A stretch of DNA of 64,000 bases from an uncultured Modestobacter sp. GTDB lineage: Bacteria > Actinomycetota > Actinomycetes > Mycobacteriales > Geodermatophilaceae. A model generated the notes under the pieces. It did not search any database. It worked only from the letters and a program-made list of their open reading frames with translations, and was not told the origin of the DNA. The stretch covers positions 248,001 to 312,000 of the forward strand of contig NZ_CANKUD010000001.1 of NCBI RefSeq assembly GCF_947486615.1. The letters are read 5' to 3'. Positions 47,886 through 55,879 of the stretch are shown here, one piece after another (positions within the stretch are counted from its first letter, which is position 1; the number at the start of each line of letters is the position of its first letter). Both the position numbers and the translations under genes were made by a program.

Positions 47886-48026
47886 CGGCTCTCCCCTCGT
47901 GGCTCGTGCTGGTCCTGCGGTCTGCCCCCGAGGGTCGGCTGCGCACCTTGCGATCCGCCGCTCGTTGCTTTGCGATCGCGTGACGGCTGCGCTGCCGGCG
48001 CGGGAGCCGGCCACCGCGGTGGCAGC

Positions 48027-48758
48027 ATGTCCGGCGTGTCGCCACGTCTGCTCCTGGTCGAGGACGACGACCACATCCGCATGCCGCTGCGCTGGGCGCT
48101 GGAGGACGAGGGCTACGAGGTCGCCGAGGCGGCCAGTGGCGAGGACGCCTGCCGGCAGGTCGACGAGACCCCGCCGGACCTGATGCTGGTCGACCTGATG
48201 CTGGGCGCGATGGACGGGTTCCAGGTGATCCGCCAGGTCCGCCGGCACCACGACCTGCCGATCGTCGTGGTCAGCGCCCGCGCGGACACCCACGACATCG
48301 TGGCCGCGCTGGAGGCCGGTGCCGACGACTACGTGACCAAGCCGTTCCAGGTCAAGGAGATCACCGCGCGGCTGCGGGCGCTGCGCCGCCGGGCCGGCGG
48401 GAGCAGCGGCGCGGCCGGCAGCGGTGCGGTCGAGCGCGGCACCGAGCTGGTGCTCGACCCGGACCCGGCCGCCCCCCTGGTGCTGCGCCCCGAACGCGGG
48501 ACGGTGCACCGGGGCGAGGAGCAGCTGCCGCTCACGCTGACCGAGTTCCGGCTGCTGTGCGAGCTTGCAGCCTCCGCAGGCCGGGTGATGAGCCGGCAGG
48601 CGCTGCTGGAACGGGTGTGGGAACACGGCTTCTTCGGCGACGAGCGGCTGGTCGACGTGCACGTGCGCCGGCTGCGCACCAAGGTCGAGCGCGACCCGAG
48701 CGCACCGAACCTGGTGGTCACCGTCCGCGGGCTGGGGTACCGGCTGGACCCCCTGTGA
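48027..48758 (+). CDS. OmpR-family response regulator (module 2)
   Basis: A 243-residue regulator paralogous to that at 40300. Receiver: LVEDDDHIRMPLRWALEDEG, LVDLMLGAMDGFQVIRQV, VSARADTHDIVAALEAGADD and TKPFQVKEITARLRAL. Output domain: LTLTEFRLLCELAASAGRVM, SRQALLERVWEHGFFGDERL, VDVHVRRLRTKVERDPSAPN. A Gly/Ser/Ala linker with a LVLDPDPAAPLVLRPE insert is longer than in module 1. ATG at 48027; GTG 48036 is possible. Confidence 0.93.
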   Translation: MSGVSPRLLLVEDDDHIRMPLRWALEDEGYEVAEAASGEDACRQVDETPPDLMLVDLMLGAMDGFQVIRQVRRHHDLPIVVVSARADTHDIVAALEAGADDYVTKPFQVKEITARLRALRRRAGGSSGAAGSGAVERGTELVLDPDPAAPLVLRPERGTVHRGEEQLPLTLTEFRLLCELAASAGRVMSRQALLERVWEHGFFGDERLVDVHVRRLRTKVERDPSAPNLVVTVRGLGYRLDPL

Positions 48759-50128
48759 GGCTCGCGCTCGGGCCCCGGGGGCTGCGGGCGCGGATCGTGC
48801 TCGCCTTCGCCGTCGGAGCGCTGCTGGTCTCCGCCGTCCTGGTGAGCACCACCTTCCTGCTCGCCCGCAGCTACCTGCTCGACCAGCGGGAGACCGCGCT
48901 GACCCGGCAGGCGTTCGCCGACGCCAACGTGCTGGCCAGCCGGCTGTCCACCGCCGGCGCCGAGGTCGGCGACGAGCTGGTCGACCTGGTGCCCTCCGGC
49001 GGCGCCGACGTCGTGGTGAACAGCGACGGCTCCTGGTACGCCTCCCGGCTGGACGTCGGCGCCCGGGACGTGCCCTCCGCGCTCCAGGAGCTGGTCGCCG
49101 ACGGCTCGGCCGGCACGGCCCGGATCACCATCGCGGGTGGGCCACACCTGGTGGTCGGCGTCCCGATCACCGCCTCCGGAGTGCAGTTCTACGAGGTCGC
49201 GCCGCTGGTCGAGCTGCAGGCGGCGCTGCGCACGCTGACCGCGGTGCTCGGCGCGGGTGCCCTGGTGGCGACCGCCGCCGGGGCGCTGTTCGGCGGCTGG
49301 GCCAGCCGGCGGGTGGTGCAGCCGCTGGAACAGGTGGCCGGTGCCGCCACCCGGATCGCGGCCGGCGAGCTGGACATCCGGCTGCCACCCACCGAGGATC
49401 CCGACCTGGTGGCGATCGTCGCCAGCTTCAACAGCATGGTCGACGCGCTGGCCTCCCGGATCGAGCGGGACGCCCGCTTCGTCGGCGACGTCAGCCACGA
49501 GCTGCGCAGCCCGCTCACCAGCCTGGTCACCAGCGTCGAGGTGCTCGGGGGGCGGCGGGAGGAGCTGTCGGGCCGCGGCCAGCAGGCGCTGACCCTGATC
49601 GAGGGCGAGCTGGGCCGCTTCCGCCGGATGCTCGACGACCTGCTGGAGCTGGCCCGGGTGGACGGCGCCCCGGCGGTGGAGGACGCCGACCTGGTGTCCC
49701 TGGCGGCCCTGGTGCGGGAGGTCGTGCTGCGCCGTGGCCTGCCCGGTGACCTGCTGCGCACGGGGTCCGAGGAAGAGACGACGGTGCGGGGTACGAAGAC
49801 CCGGCTGGAGCGGGCGGTGACGAACCTGCTGGACAACGCCGACCGGCACGCCGGCGGCCCGACCGGCATCCAGGTGGAGCGACGCGACGACTCGGTGGTC
49901 CTGCTCGTCGACGACGCCGGTCCCGGCGTGGCGCAGGCGGAGCGGGAACGGGTCTTCGAGCGGTTCGTCCGCGGCCCCCGGGCGGCCCGCCGGTCGCTGC
50001 CGGGCGCCGGGCTCGGGCTGGCGATCGTCGAGGAGACCGCGGCCGGCCACGGTGGTGCGGCCTGGGTGTCCGACAGCCCTGCCGGTGGCGCCCGGTTCAC
50101 CCTGTCGCTGCCGGCGGTGGACCGGTGA
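48755..50128 (+). CDS. Sensor histidine kinase (module 2)
   Basis: A 457-residue kinase paralogous to that at 40974. TM1 (ARIVLAFAVGALLVSAVLVS), an external sensor of about 135 residues (LVPSGGADVVVNSDGSWYAS, ITIAGGPHLVVGVPITA), TM2 (LGAGALVATAAGALFGGWA), HAMP, H-box DVSHELRSPLTSLV, N-box TNLLDNADRHAGG, DDAGPGV and GAGLGLAIVEETAAGHGG. GTG start overlaps the regulator stop; its own stop overlaps the GerMN lipoprotein start. The sensor shares its layout with module 1. Confidence 0.94.
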   Translation: MRLALGPRGLRARIVLAFAVGALLVSAVLVSTTFLLARSYLLDQRETALTRQAFADANVLASRLSTAGAEVGDELVDLVPSGGADVVVNSDGSWYASRLDVGARDVPSALQELVADGSAGTARITIAGGPHLVVGVPITASGVQFYEVAPLVELQAALRTLTAVLGAGALVATAAGALFGGWASRRVVQPLEQVAGAATRIAAGELDIRLPPTEDPDLVAIVASFNSMVDALASRIERDARFVGDVSHELRSPLTSLVTSVEVLGGRREELSGRGQQALTLIEGELGRFRRMLDDLLELARVDGAPAVEDADLVSLAALVREVVLRRGLPGDLLRTGSEEETTVRGTKTRLERAVTNLLDNADRHAGGPTGIQVERRDDSVVLLVDDAGPGVAQAERERVFERFVRGPRAARRSLPGAGLGLAIVEETAAGHGGAAWVSDSPAGGARFTLSLPAVDR

Positions 50129-50781
50129 CCGCGCGTCGGGCCGGGTCGGCCGCACTGTTGCTGGTCACCCTGGCCGCTGCCGGCTGCGGCGTGCCCACGG
50201 GCGGGTCGCCGACCACCATCGCCGCCTCCGACGTCCCCTACGACCTGGCCTCGCCGAGCGCCCCGGCCTCGGGGGCGCCGTCCGCGCCGGCCGGCGAGGA
50301 GCAGCCGGCGGTCTACCTGGTCACCGAGGCCGGCGCGCTGGTGCCGCGCGGGCGGTCGGTCGCAGCCGGCCCGTTGGCGGACCGGCTGACCGACCTGCTG
50401 GAGGACCTGGCCGGTGGGCCGTCGCCGGCCGAGCTCACCGAGCGGCTGTCCACGGCGCTGCGCCCGGACAGCACGCTCTCGGTGACCGACCTCGCCGACG
50501 GCACCGCCACCGTCGACCTGGGTGGCAGCGCCGAGGCGCCGTCGGGCCGGGAGAGCCGGCGGACGGTCGGCCAGATCGTGCTCACCGCGACCAGCCTGCC
50601 CGGCGTCCAGGCGGTGCAGCTGACCCGCGCCGGGGAGCCGGTCGATGCGCCGCTGGCCTCCGGGGAGCTGACGTCCCGGCCGGTCACCGAGCAGGACTAC
50701 CTGCCGCTGCTGACCCCGGAGGCCACGCCGGTCACCCCGGAGGCCGTCCCCCTCGACGCGGAGCCGACCCCGACCTCCTGA
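50125..50781 (+). CDS. GerMN-domain lipoprotein (module 2)
   Basis: A 218-residue lipoprotein. Signal peptide AALLLVTLAAAGC with lipobox Cys near residue 21, a Ser/Pro/Ala linker, then a GerMN domain (QPAVYLVTEAGALVPRGRSV, LEDLAGGPSPAELTERLSTA, GTATVDLGGSAEAPSGRESR, GQIVLTATSLPGVQAVQLTR). Third gene of module 2, matching the lipoprotein at 42419. The C-terminal Thr/Pro/Glu tail (TPEATPVTPEAVPLDAEPTP) is disordered. GTG start overlaps the kinase stop. Confidence 0.88.
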   Translation: MTARRAGSAALLLVTLAAAGCGVPTGGSPTTIAASDVPYDLASPSAPASGAPSAPAGEEQPAVYLVTEAGALVPRGRSVAAGPLADRLTDLLEDLAGGPSPAELTERLSTALRPDSTLSVTDLADGTATVDLGGSAEAPSGRESRRTVGQIVLTATSLPGVQAVQLTRAGEPVDAPLASGELTSRPVTEQDYLPLLTPEATPVTPEAVPLDAEPTPTS

Positions 50782-50831
50782 CCGGCGCGGGCCGCCACGT
50801 CCACCCCCGCGGAGTCGCGGCCTGCTCGGGG

Positions 50832-51500
50832 TCAGAGCTGGGGCCGGACCCCGGCCTCCTCGGCCAGGGAGTCCGCAGCCAGCGGCCCCGCACCGTCCAT
50901 CGCCGCGCGACCCGGGCCGCGCCGGCCGACCGGGAGCACCGTGCTCTCCTGGGCGCCCTCCAGCTCCAGGGCGAGCGCGGTGTAGAGCGCGACGGCCGCC
51001 AGCGCGATCCCCACCCAGCCGGCCACGGCCTGCCAGGAGGCCGAGCCGGTCGTCTCGTACACGCCCGTGGTGACGAACCTCGTCGCGGCGACGGTCATCA
51101 CCAGCGCGGGCATGACCTTGCTGCTGATCGCTGCGGCGGCCGGCACCAGCATCGCGATGCCGGCGACCACCAGCAGCACGCCCAGCCCCGAGCTGGTGCC
51201 CCCCGGCGGGGAGGTGAGCGTGGTGTACCCGGTCACGGCCCAGGTGCCGCTGAGCACGCCCATCCCGGTGGCCGCGACCGGATCGCGGCCGAGGAAGCCG
51301 AACACGGACGCCAGCAGCTGGAGGGGCACGGTCGCCGCCAGCGCGGTGATCGCCGCGATCCGGCCCTGGTCGGGCGTCACCCAGCCCAGCTGGACGGCGC
51401 TGAACACCGTCGTCGCCAGGGCGAGGGCCAGGAAGCCCAGCGGCAGCGGGGTGGCCAGTGGGCGCAGCACCACCCGGGTGGCGGCGTCCGAGCCGCTCAA
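50832..51500 (-). CDS. GPR1/FUN34/YaaH (SatP-like) transporter
   Basis: A 222-residue membrane protein with six segments (LGFLALALATTVFSAVQL, AAITALAATVPLQLLASVFGFL, TGMGVLSGTWAVTGYTTL, LGVLLVVAGIAMLVPAAAAI, ALVMTVAATRFVTTGVY, VAGWVGIALAAVALYTALALELE). The family's N-P-A-P-L-G motif is represented by ATPLPLGFLAL. SatP-type proteins move acetate or succinate. A TTG at 51500, overlapping the upstream stop (TTGA), is the likely start; GTGs about 24 bases downstream are alternatives. Third gene of the molybdoenzyme operon; the link to it is unexplained. Confidence 0.78.
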   Translation of the reverse strand: MSGSDAATRVVLRPLATPLPLGFLALALATTVFSAVQLGWVTPDQGRIAAITALAATVPLQLLASVFGFLGRDPVAATGMGVLSGTWAVTGYTTLTSPPGGTSSGLGVLLVVAGIAMLVPAAAAISSKVMPALVMTVAATRFVTTGVYETTGSASWQAVAGWVGIALAAVALYTALALELEGAQESTVLPVGRRGPGRAAMDGAGPLAADSLAEEAGVRPQL

Positions 51501-51979
51501 CTGACGAGCACCTGGGTGGCCGAGGCCTTCAGCTTGCCGTTGGCCCAGCGCATCTGCCGGAGGGTCTCCGGGTGGCACCGCTGGGCGAGCTCGAGCAGCT
51601 CCGGCTTCCGGGCGCCCTGCGCGGCCTGGGCCAGCAGCTCCCAGTCCAGGGACACCCCGGCGGCCTCGCGGTGGATGTGCCGCAGGTCGGCCAGCATCAG
51701 CATGCCCGGCTCGGGGCGCCGCCCCACGGCCTCCGACGCCCGCTGCCGCAGGGTCTCCAGCAGACCGGGATCACCGGCCGGCTCGGGGTCGAGCCCGAGC
51801 CCGAAGTCCTGCCCGATGAGGCTCAGCCGGCGCACGTGGTCCTGGGACCAGCGGGCGATGTCCCGGGCCACGTAGAAGACCTCGTGGTCGGTCTTGTGCC
51901 GGTCCGAGGCGGCCAGCAGCGCGGTGGCGAGGTGGTCCTCCGAGCGGTGCAGCTCCTCGATGGCCAGGTGCAGCTTCAT
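51497..51979 (-). CDS. Helical hypothetical protein of the molybdoenzyme operon
   Basis: A 160-residue, mostly alpha-helical soluble protein. The first half (MKLHLAIEELHRSEDHLATA, then TDHEVFYVARDIARWSQDHV, then LSLIGQDFGL) has regularly placed Glu, His and Asp residues like a ferritin- or hemerythrin-type bundle, so a metal site is conceivable. The second half (ETLRQRASEAVGRRPEPGML then DLRHIHREAAGVSLDWELLA) is also helical. ATG overlaps the stop of the molybdopterin oxidoreductase (ATGA). A small partner or maturation protein is inferred from coupling; no named family is claimed. Confidence 0.65.
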   Translation of the reverse strand: MKLHLAIEELHRSEDHLATALLAASDRHKTDHEVFYVARDIARWSQDHVRRLSLIGQDFGLGLDPEPAGDPGLLETLRQRASEAVGRRPEPGMLMLADLRHIHREAAGVSLDWELLAQAAQGARKPELLELAQRCHPETLRQMRWANGKLKASATQVLVS

Positions 51980-54444
51980 CGTGCCCCTCCCAGGACGGTC
52001 GCGAACTGCTCGGTCGAATGGGCGTCCGGGCCGCCCCGGGTCGGCGGCACGCCGTCGGTGACCGGGCGGGACGCGGTGGTGGTCGGCGCGGCGGAGGGAC
52101 GGCCGTCGCCCTCCGCGAGCCGCTCCACCCGGGCGGCGGCGGCCTTGAACAGCGGCTGCTTGGAGACCGGGTCCCAGTCGGTGATGGTCAGCTCGTTGGC
52201 CGCCCGCCCCCGCTCGCCGTCCGGCTGGTGGCCGGCGGGTTCGTCCCAGTAGCCGTAGTGGAAGGGCAGGAAGGCGACACCGGGGCGGATGCCGCTGATC
52301 CGCAGCCGGGCCGCCACCCGGCCGCGGGGCGTGCTCACCTCGAGCAGGTCGCCCTCGGCCCAGCCACGGTCGGCGGCGTCGCCGGCCGAGAGCTCCACCC
52401 AGACCTCCGGTGCGGCCTTCTGCAGCTGCGGCGCTCGGGCGGTCTTCGTCCGGGTGTGGAAGTGGTAGAGCGTGCGGCCGGTGATCAGCTGGAAGGGGAA
52501 CTCCTGGCTGGGCACCTCGTGCGGCGGCAGGTACTCGACGGCCTTGAGCACCGCCTTGCCGGTCGGGTTCATCGCCCTGTACTCCACCGGCGACAGCGGG
52601 GCCCCGGTGACCAGGTCGCGGCCGTAGCTCTCGCAGTAGTCCGGTGCGGCCCAGAACTGGCCGTCGACGTAGATGCGCTCGGTGCCGTCGGGGTGCTCGT
52701 CGTTGCACGGCCACTGGATGCCGCTGCCGCCACGGAGCTTGTCGTAGCTCATCCCGGTGTAGTCGCAGGGCCGGCCGCGGGTGCACTCCTTCCAGCCCTC
52801 GAAGGCGCCCTCCGGGTCGTCCCACTTGACCAGTGGCTGGCCGTCCTTGTCCCGCAGGTCCATCCGGCGGGAGAAGTCGATGAAGATGTCCAGGTCGGGC
52901 CGCGCCTCGCCGGGCGGCTCGACCGCCTTGTCCGACAGGTGCACGGTGCGGTCGACGTTGGTGAAGGTGCCGGTCTTCTCCCCCCACGTGGCGGCAGGCA
53001 GGACGACGTCGGCCAGCTGCGCGGTCTCGGACAGGAAGATGTCCTGCACGACGAGGAAGAGGCGCTCCTGCGCCAGGACCTCCCGGATCCGGCCCAGCTC
53101 CGGCAGCGAGACCGCGGGGTTGGTGGCCTGCACCCACATGAACCGGATGGAGCCCTCCTCGGCGTACCGGAACATCTGCATGGCGTGGGTGGGCGGGGAG
53201 TAGTGCGGGATCTGCATCGGGTCGAGGTTCCAGACCGCCGCGAGGTCCTTGACGTGCTGCTCGTTCGACCAGTTGCGGAAGGCCGGCAGGTCGCCGTCGG
53301 CGCCGCACTCGCGGGTGTTCTGCGCGGTGGGCTGGCCGTTCATCTGCAGCAGGCCGCAGCCCGGCTTGCCGAGCATGCCCCGGATGATGTGCAGGTTGTT
53401 GACCTGCGTGGCCGCCGCGCTGGCCTGGTGCGACTGGTAGAAGCCCTGCAGCACGCTCGACATCAGCCGCTGCGCGGTGCCCAGGATCCGGGCCGCCTCC
53501 CGGATCTGCCCGACCGGCACGTCGCAGATCTCGGCGGCCAGCTCCGGCGGGTAGTCCGCGACGCGCTTCTCCAGCTCGGCGAACCCGACGGCGTGCGCCT
53601 GCACGTACTCCTCGTCCACCCAGCCGTTGGCGATGACCTCGTGGAGGAGGGCGTTCATCAGCATCACGTTGGTGCCCGGCCGCGGCGCCAGGTGCAGCGT
53701 CGCCGCCCGGGCGACCGGGGTCTCGCGCGGGTCGACGCAGATCACCTGCGGCGGGTTCGGCCCGGCCAGCCGGTCCAGGATCCGGGTCCACAGCACCGTC
53801 TGGGTCTCGGCCATGTTGTGGCCGAACAGCGCGATGACGTCGGCGTGGTCGATGTCGGTGTAGGAGCCGGGCTGGCCGTCGCTGCCGAAGGACTCCTTCA
53901 GCGCGGCGGCCGCCGTGGCGGTGCACAGCCGGGTGTTGCCGTCGACGTGGTTGGTGCCGATGCCGCCGTGGGCGATCAGGCCCAGGGTGTAGTACTCCTC
54001 CAGGAACAGCTGCCCGGTGGTGTAGAAGCTGATCGCGCTGGGGCCCTGCTCGGCCAGCAGCTCCTTGGCCCGCCCGGCGACGGCGTCCATGGCGGTGTCC
54101 CAGTCGGTCTCGACCAGCTCGCCGTCCCGCCGGATGAGCGGCTTGGTCAGCCGGTCCGGTGACTTGTTGGCCTGCCAGCCGAACAGGTCCTTGGGGCCGA
54201 GGCGGCCGTGGTTCACCCGGTCCTCGGCACGCCCCCGGACGCCGACGATCTCGCCGTCCTTGACGGCGATGTCCAGCCCGTCGCCGTTGGAGTGCAGGAT
54301 CGTCGCCGACTGCACCCAGCGGTCGACGTCGGCCTCGGTGAGGCCCTCGGCGAGGTGGCTGTCGACGCGGGTGGGCCAGGTCTCCCCCGGTCCGTACGGG
54401 GTGCGGGTCCCCCACGGTTCGGCGATGCGGTCGATGTCAGGCAC
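51976..54444 (-). CDS. Molybdopterin (bis-MGD) oxidoreductase lacking the N-terminal Fe-S cysteines
   Basis: An 822-residue enzyme of the NasA/FdhF-type Mo-bis-MGD family. Conserved parts: VGVRGRAEDRVNHGRLGPKD, the cofactor regions THVDGNTRLCTATAAAAL-like (NxRLC, whose Cys is the expected Mo ligand), IALFGHNMAETQ, VICVDPRETPVA, LHIIRGMLGKPGCGLLQMNG, VVLPAATWGEKTGTFTNVDR and the C-terminal MGD-binding FPFQLITGRTLYHFHT. The cluster loop normally SACxLCSNGCG reads SATILHSNGDG (residues 46-56): Thr48, His51 and Asp55 replace the three Cys. GTG at 54444 has AGGAGG. No Tat signal, so cytoplasmic. Substrate unknown. Confidence 0.88.
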   Translation of the reverse strand: MPDIDRIAEPWGTRTPYGPGETWPTRVDSHLAEGLTEADVDRWVQSATILHSNGDGLDIAVKDGEIVGVRGRAEDRVNHGRLGPKDLFGWQANKSPDRLTKPLIRRDGELVETDWDTAMDAVAGRAKELLAEQGPSAISFYTTGQLFLEEYYTLGLIAHGGIGTNHVDGNTRLCTATAAAALKESFGSDGQPGSYTDIDHADVIALFGHNMAETQTVLWTRILDRLAGPNPPQVICVDPRETPVARAATLHLAPRPGTNVMLMNALLHEVIANGWVDEEYVQAHAVGFAELEKRVADYPPELAAEICDVPVGQIREAARILGTAQRLMSSVLQGFYQSHQASAAATQVNNLHIIRGMLGKPGCGLLQMNGQPTAQNTRECGADGDLPAFRNWSNEQHVKDLAAVWNLDPMQIPHYSPPTHAMQMFRYAEEGSIRFMWVQATNPAVSLPELGRIREVLAQERLFLVVQDIFLSETAQLADVVLPAATWGEKTGTFTNVDRTVHLSDKAVEPPGEARPDLDIFIDFSRRMDLRDKDGQPLVKWDDPEGAFEGWKECTRGRPCDYTGMSYDKLRGGSGIQWPCNDEHPDGTERIYVDGQFWAAPDYCESYGRDLVTGAPLSPVEYRAMNPTGKAVLKAVEYLPPHEVPSQEFPFQLITGRTLYHFHTRTKTARAPQLQKAAPEVWVELSAGDAADRGWAEGDLLEVSTPRGRVAARLRISGIRPGVAFLPFHYGYWDEPAGHQPDGERGRAANELTITDWDPVSKQPLFKAAAARVERLAEGDGRPSAAPTTTASRPVTDGVPPTRGGPDAHSTEQFATVLGGAR

Positions 54445-54883
54445 GGGCGTCCTCCTGGGCGGCGTCTCGGGCCCGGACGGGCCGGGCACGTCACCGGGGC
54501 TGGGTGACCGTCGGGCTGGGCCGGTGCCGGCGGCTGCTGCCTGCCGACGTTCCGGCCGGGACCGCCGTCGCACGAGGTGCGACGGGGCGTGGTCACCCTG
54601 GCACGGCGTCCCCGTCCATGCCCGGTGGCACAGGGACCACTGCCGCCCGGCGCGCAGTCGTCACGAGCTCGTCATCCAGGACCCGGACGGATGACGTGCT
54701 CGTCACGTGACCGTGGGCCGGTCGGCCCCCGGCGCAGCACATGACGAGACCATGACGATCCGCGCCGCACGCCCCGGCGAGGTTCCGCCGCTGCCAGCAT
54801 GGCGGGTGGTCGCCGGGCGTCGCCGACGCCGCCTGGCGACCCCCCACGGGGTTCCGCCCCGTGCTGCCGGGTAGCCCTGCGGC
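54445..54883. other. Intergenic region without a supported gene, with a dyad
   Basis: No open frame here has plausible composition plus a ribosome site. It must contain the promoter of the molybdoenzyme operon (minus strand). An inverted repeat with arms CGTCATCC (54670-54677) and GGATGACG (54689-54696), followed by CGTGCTCGTCACG, is the one structured element seen; it could be an operator or terminator. Confidence 0.4.
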
Positions 54884-55036
54884 ATGCGTGAGATCGACCC
54901 CAAGGACCCGGACACCCTCTACGCGGAGGGGCCGGTCGCCGCCGAGCCCCCGGACGACGACCTGCCCGAGACCTCGCCGATGCGGGACTCCGGCGGGACC
55001 GGACCGGGGCCCGACGACCTGGACCGGCTGCTCTGA
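54884..55036 (+). CDS. Small acidic hypothetical protein
   Basis: A 50-residue protein MREIDPKDPDTLYAEGPVAA then EPPDDDLPETSPMRDSGGTG, very rich in Asp, Glu and Pro, probably disordered. A coding function is supported by a clean ATG, high third-position GC and no overlap with a better gene. Such short acidic proteins are frequent in this group. Function unknown. Confidence 0.45.
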   Translation: MREIDPKDPDTLYAEGPVAAEPPDDDLPETSPMRDSGGTGPGPDDLDRLL

Positions 55037-55191
55037 CCCCGGCCACCGGCACGCCCGGCCGTGACTGAGCTGCGCCGGTGCTGGGCAGGGACCCGGTGTC
55101 CGGGTGAGCCCAGCCCGGCCGTCCGGTGGCCTGGCCCTCGACGGGCCTCGCGCACCGTGCAGGACGAACCGCATCCCTGGGAGGCCCCCCG

Positions 55192-55485
55192 ATGAGCTCC
55201 GCACTCCACCGCTCCGCACCTGACCGCCCAGCACCCCGCCGCCCGGCACCGGACCACTCGGCACCCGATCGCTCGGCACCCGACCGCTCGGCACCCGACC
55301 GGTCGGAGCGGGACCGCTCGGAGGGCGACCGCTCGCAGGGCGACCGCTCCGGCCGGTCCGGCCTGCGGCAGAGCATCGCCGACGGACGCTGGCCGCTGTT
55401 CGCACTGGAGCTGGTCGTGCTCGCGGTGATCTTCGGGTGGCTGTTCCTCACCGTCGCCGCGACCGGGGGCAATCTCCCCTGGTGA
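55192..55485 (+). CDS. Tail-anchored membrane protein with SAPDR repeats
   Basis: A 97-residue protein. The first 58 residues are a low-complexity array of SAPDR, SERDR, SEGDR and SQGDR pentads coded by 15-bp tandem repeats. The rest is DGRWPLFALELVVLAVIFGW plus LFLTVAATGGNLPW, one membrane segment with a short external tail. ATG at 55192 follows GGGAGG. The repeats alternate Asp/Arg charges and may be a flexible spacer. Function unknown. Confidence 0.6.
   Translation: MSSALHRSAPDRPAPRRPAPDHSAPDRSAPDRSAPDRSERDRSEGDRSQGDRSGRSGLRQSIADGRWPLFALELVVLAVIFGWLFLTVAATGGNLPW
55256..55352. repeat. 15-bp tandem repeats encoding SAPDR-type pentads
   Basis: The unit CTCGGCACCCGACCG occurs three times nearly perfectly (from about 55258) and continues as degenerate copies (GGAGCGGGACC, GGAGGGCGACC, GCAGGGCGACC). 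Array length may vary between strains. Confidence 0.75.
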
Positions 55486-55580
55486 GGCCGCACGGCACGG
55501 CCGCACCAGGGGTGTCCTGGCCGCGCGACCGGACTCCCGCCCGCGGGTGAGCGTCGTCCGGGGTGCGCGGCCGGTGCGGG

Positions 55581-55727
55581 TCAGTCGGGCTGGCCGACCA
55601 GGATCATGAAACCGAACGCCACTACGATCATCAGCACGAACACCGACACGATCAGCAGCCGGGCGCGGTTCTTGGGCATCCGCCCCAGGCCGCTGGGCCG
55701 CCCGTTGTCGTCGGGTGCGTGCGTCAT
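55581..55727 (-). CDS. Small single-span membrane protein
   Basis: A 48-residue protein: a hydrophilic N-terminus MTHAPDDNGRPSGLGRMPKN, then RARLLIVSVFVLMIVVAFGF as one membrane helix and a short MILVGQPD tail. ATG at 55727 has an excellent ribosome-binding site (AGGAGGAG). Too short for family assignment. Convergent with the SAPDR protein and upstream of the TetR gene's 3' end. Confidence 0.6.
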   Translation of the reverse strand: MTHAPDDNGRPSGLGRMPKNRARLLIVSVFVLMIVVAFGFMILVGQPD

Positions 55728-55879
55728 GTCTCCTCCTGGAGGGCTCGGGGGCCACGTCGGGTCAACGGTGCTGCGCTGCCGACCCGTGAGCGGACGGTGG
55801 TCCTCCCGCAGTGCCCCGCAGCAGGGCGACCCACTCCTCGGGCCGGCCCGGCCGGCCGACGCGCCGCCGGCCGGATGGC

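Noticed and set aside
52018-54162. 714-codon plus-strand frame opposite the molybdoenzyme
   Set aside because: Shadow of a conserved gene; no start signal or known domain.
55256-55352. Tandem 15-bp units considered as a CRISPR array
   Set aside because: No spacers between units, in-frame pentapeptide coding and no cas genes; it is a coding microsatellite.
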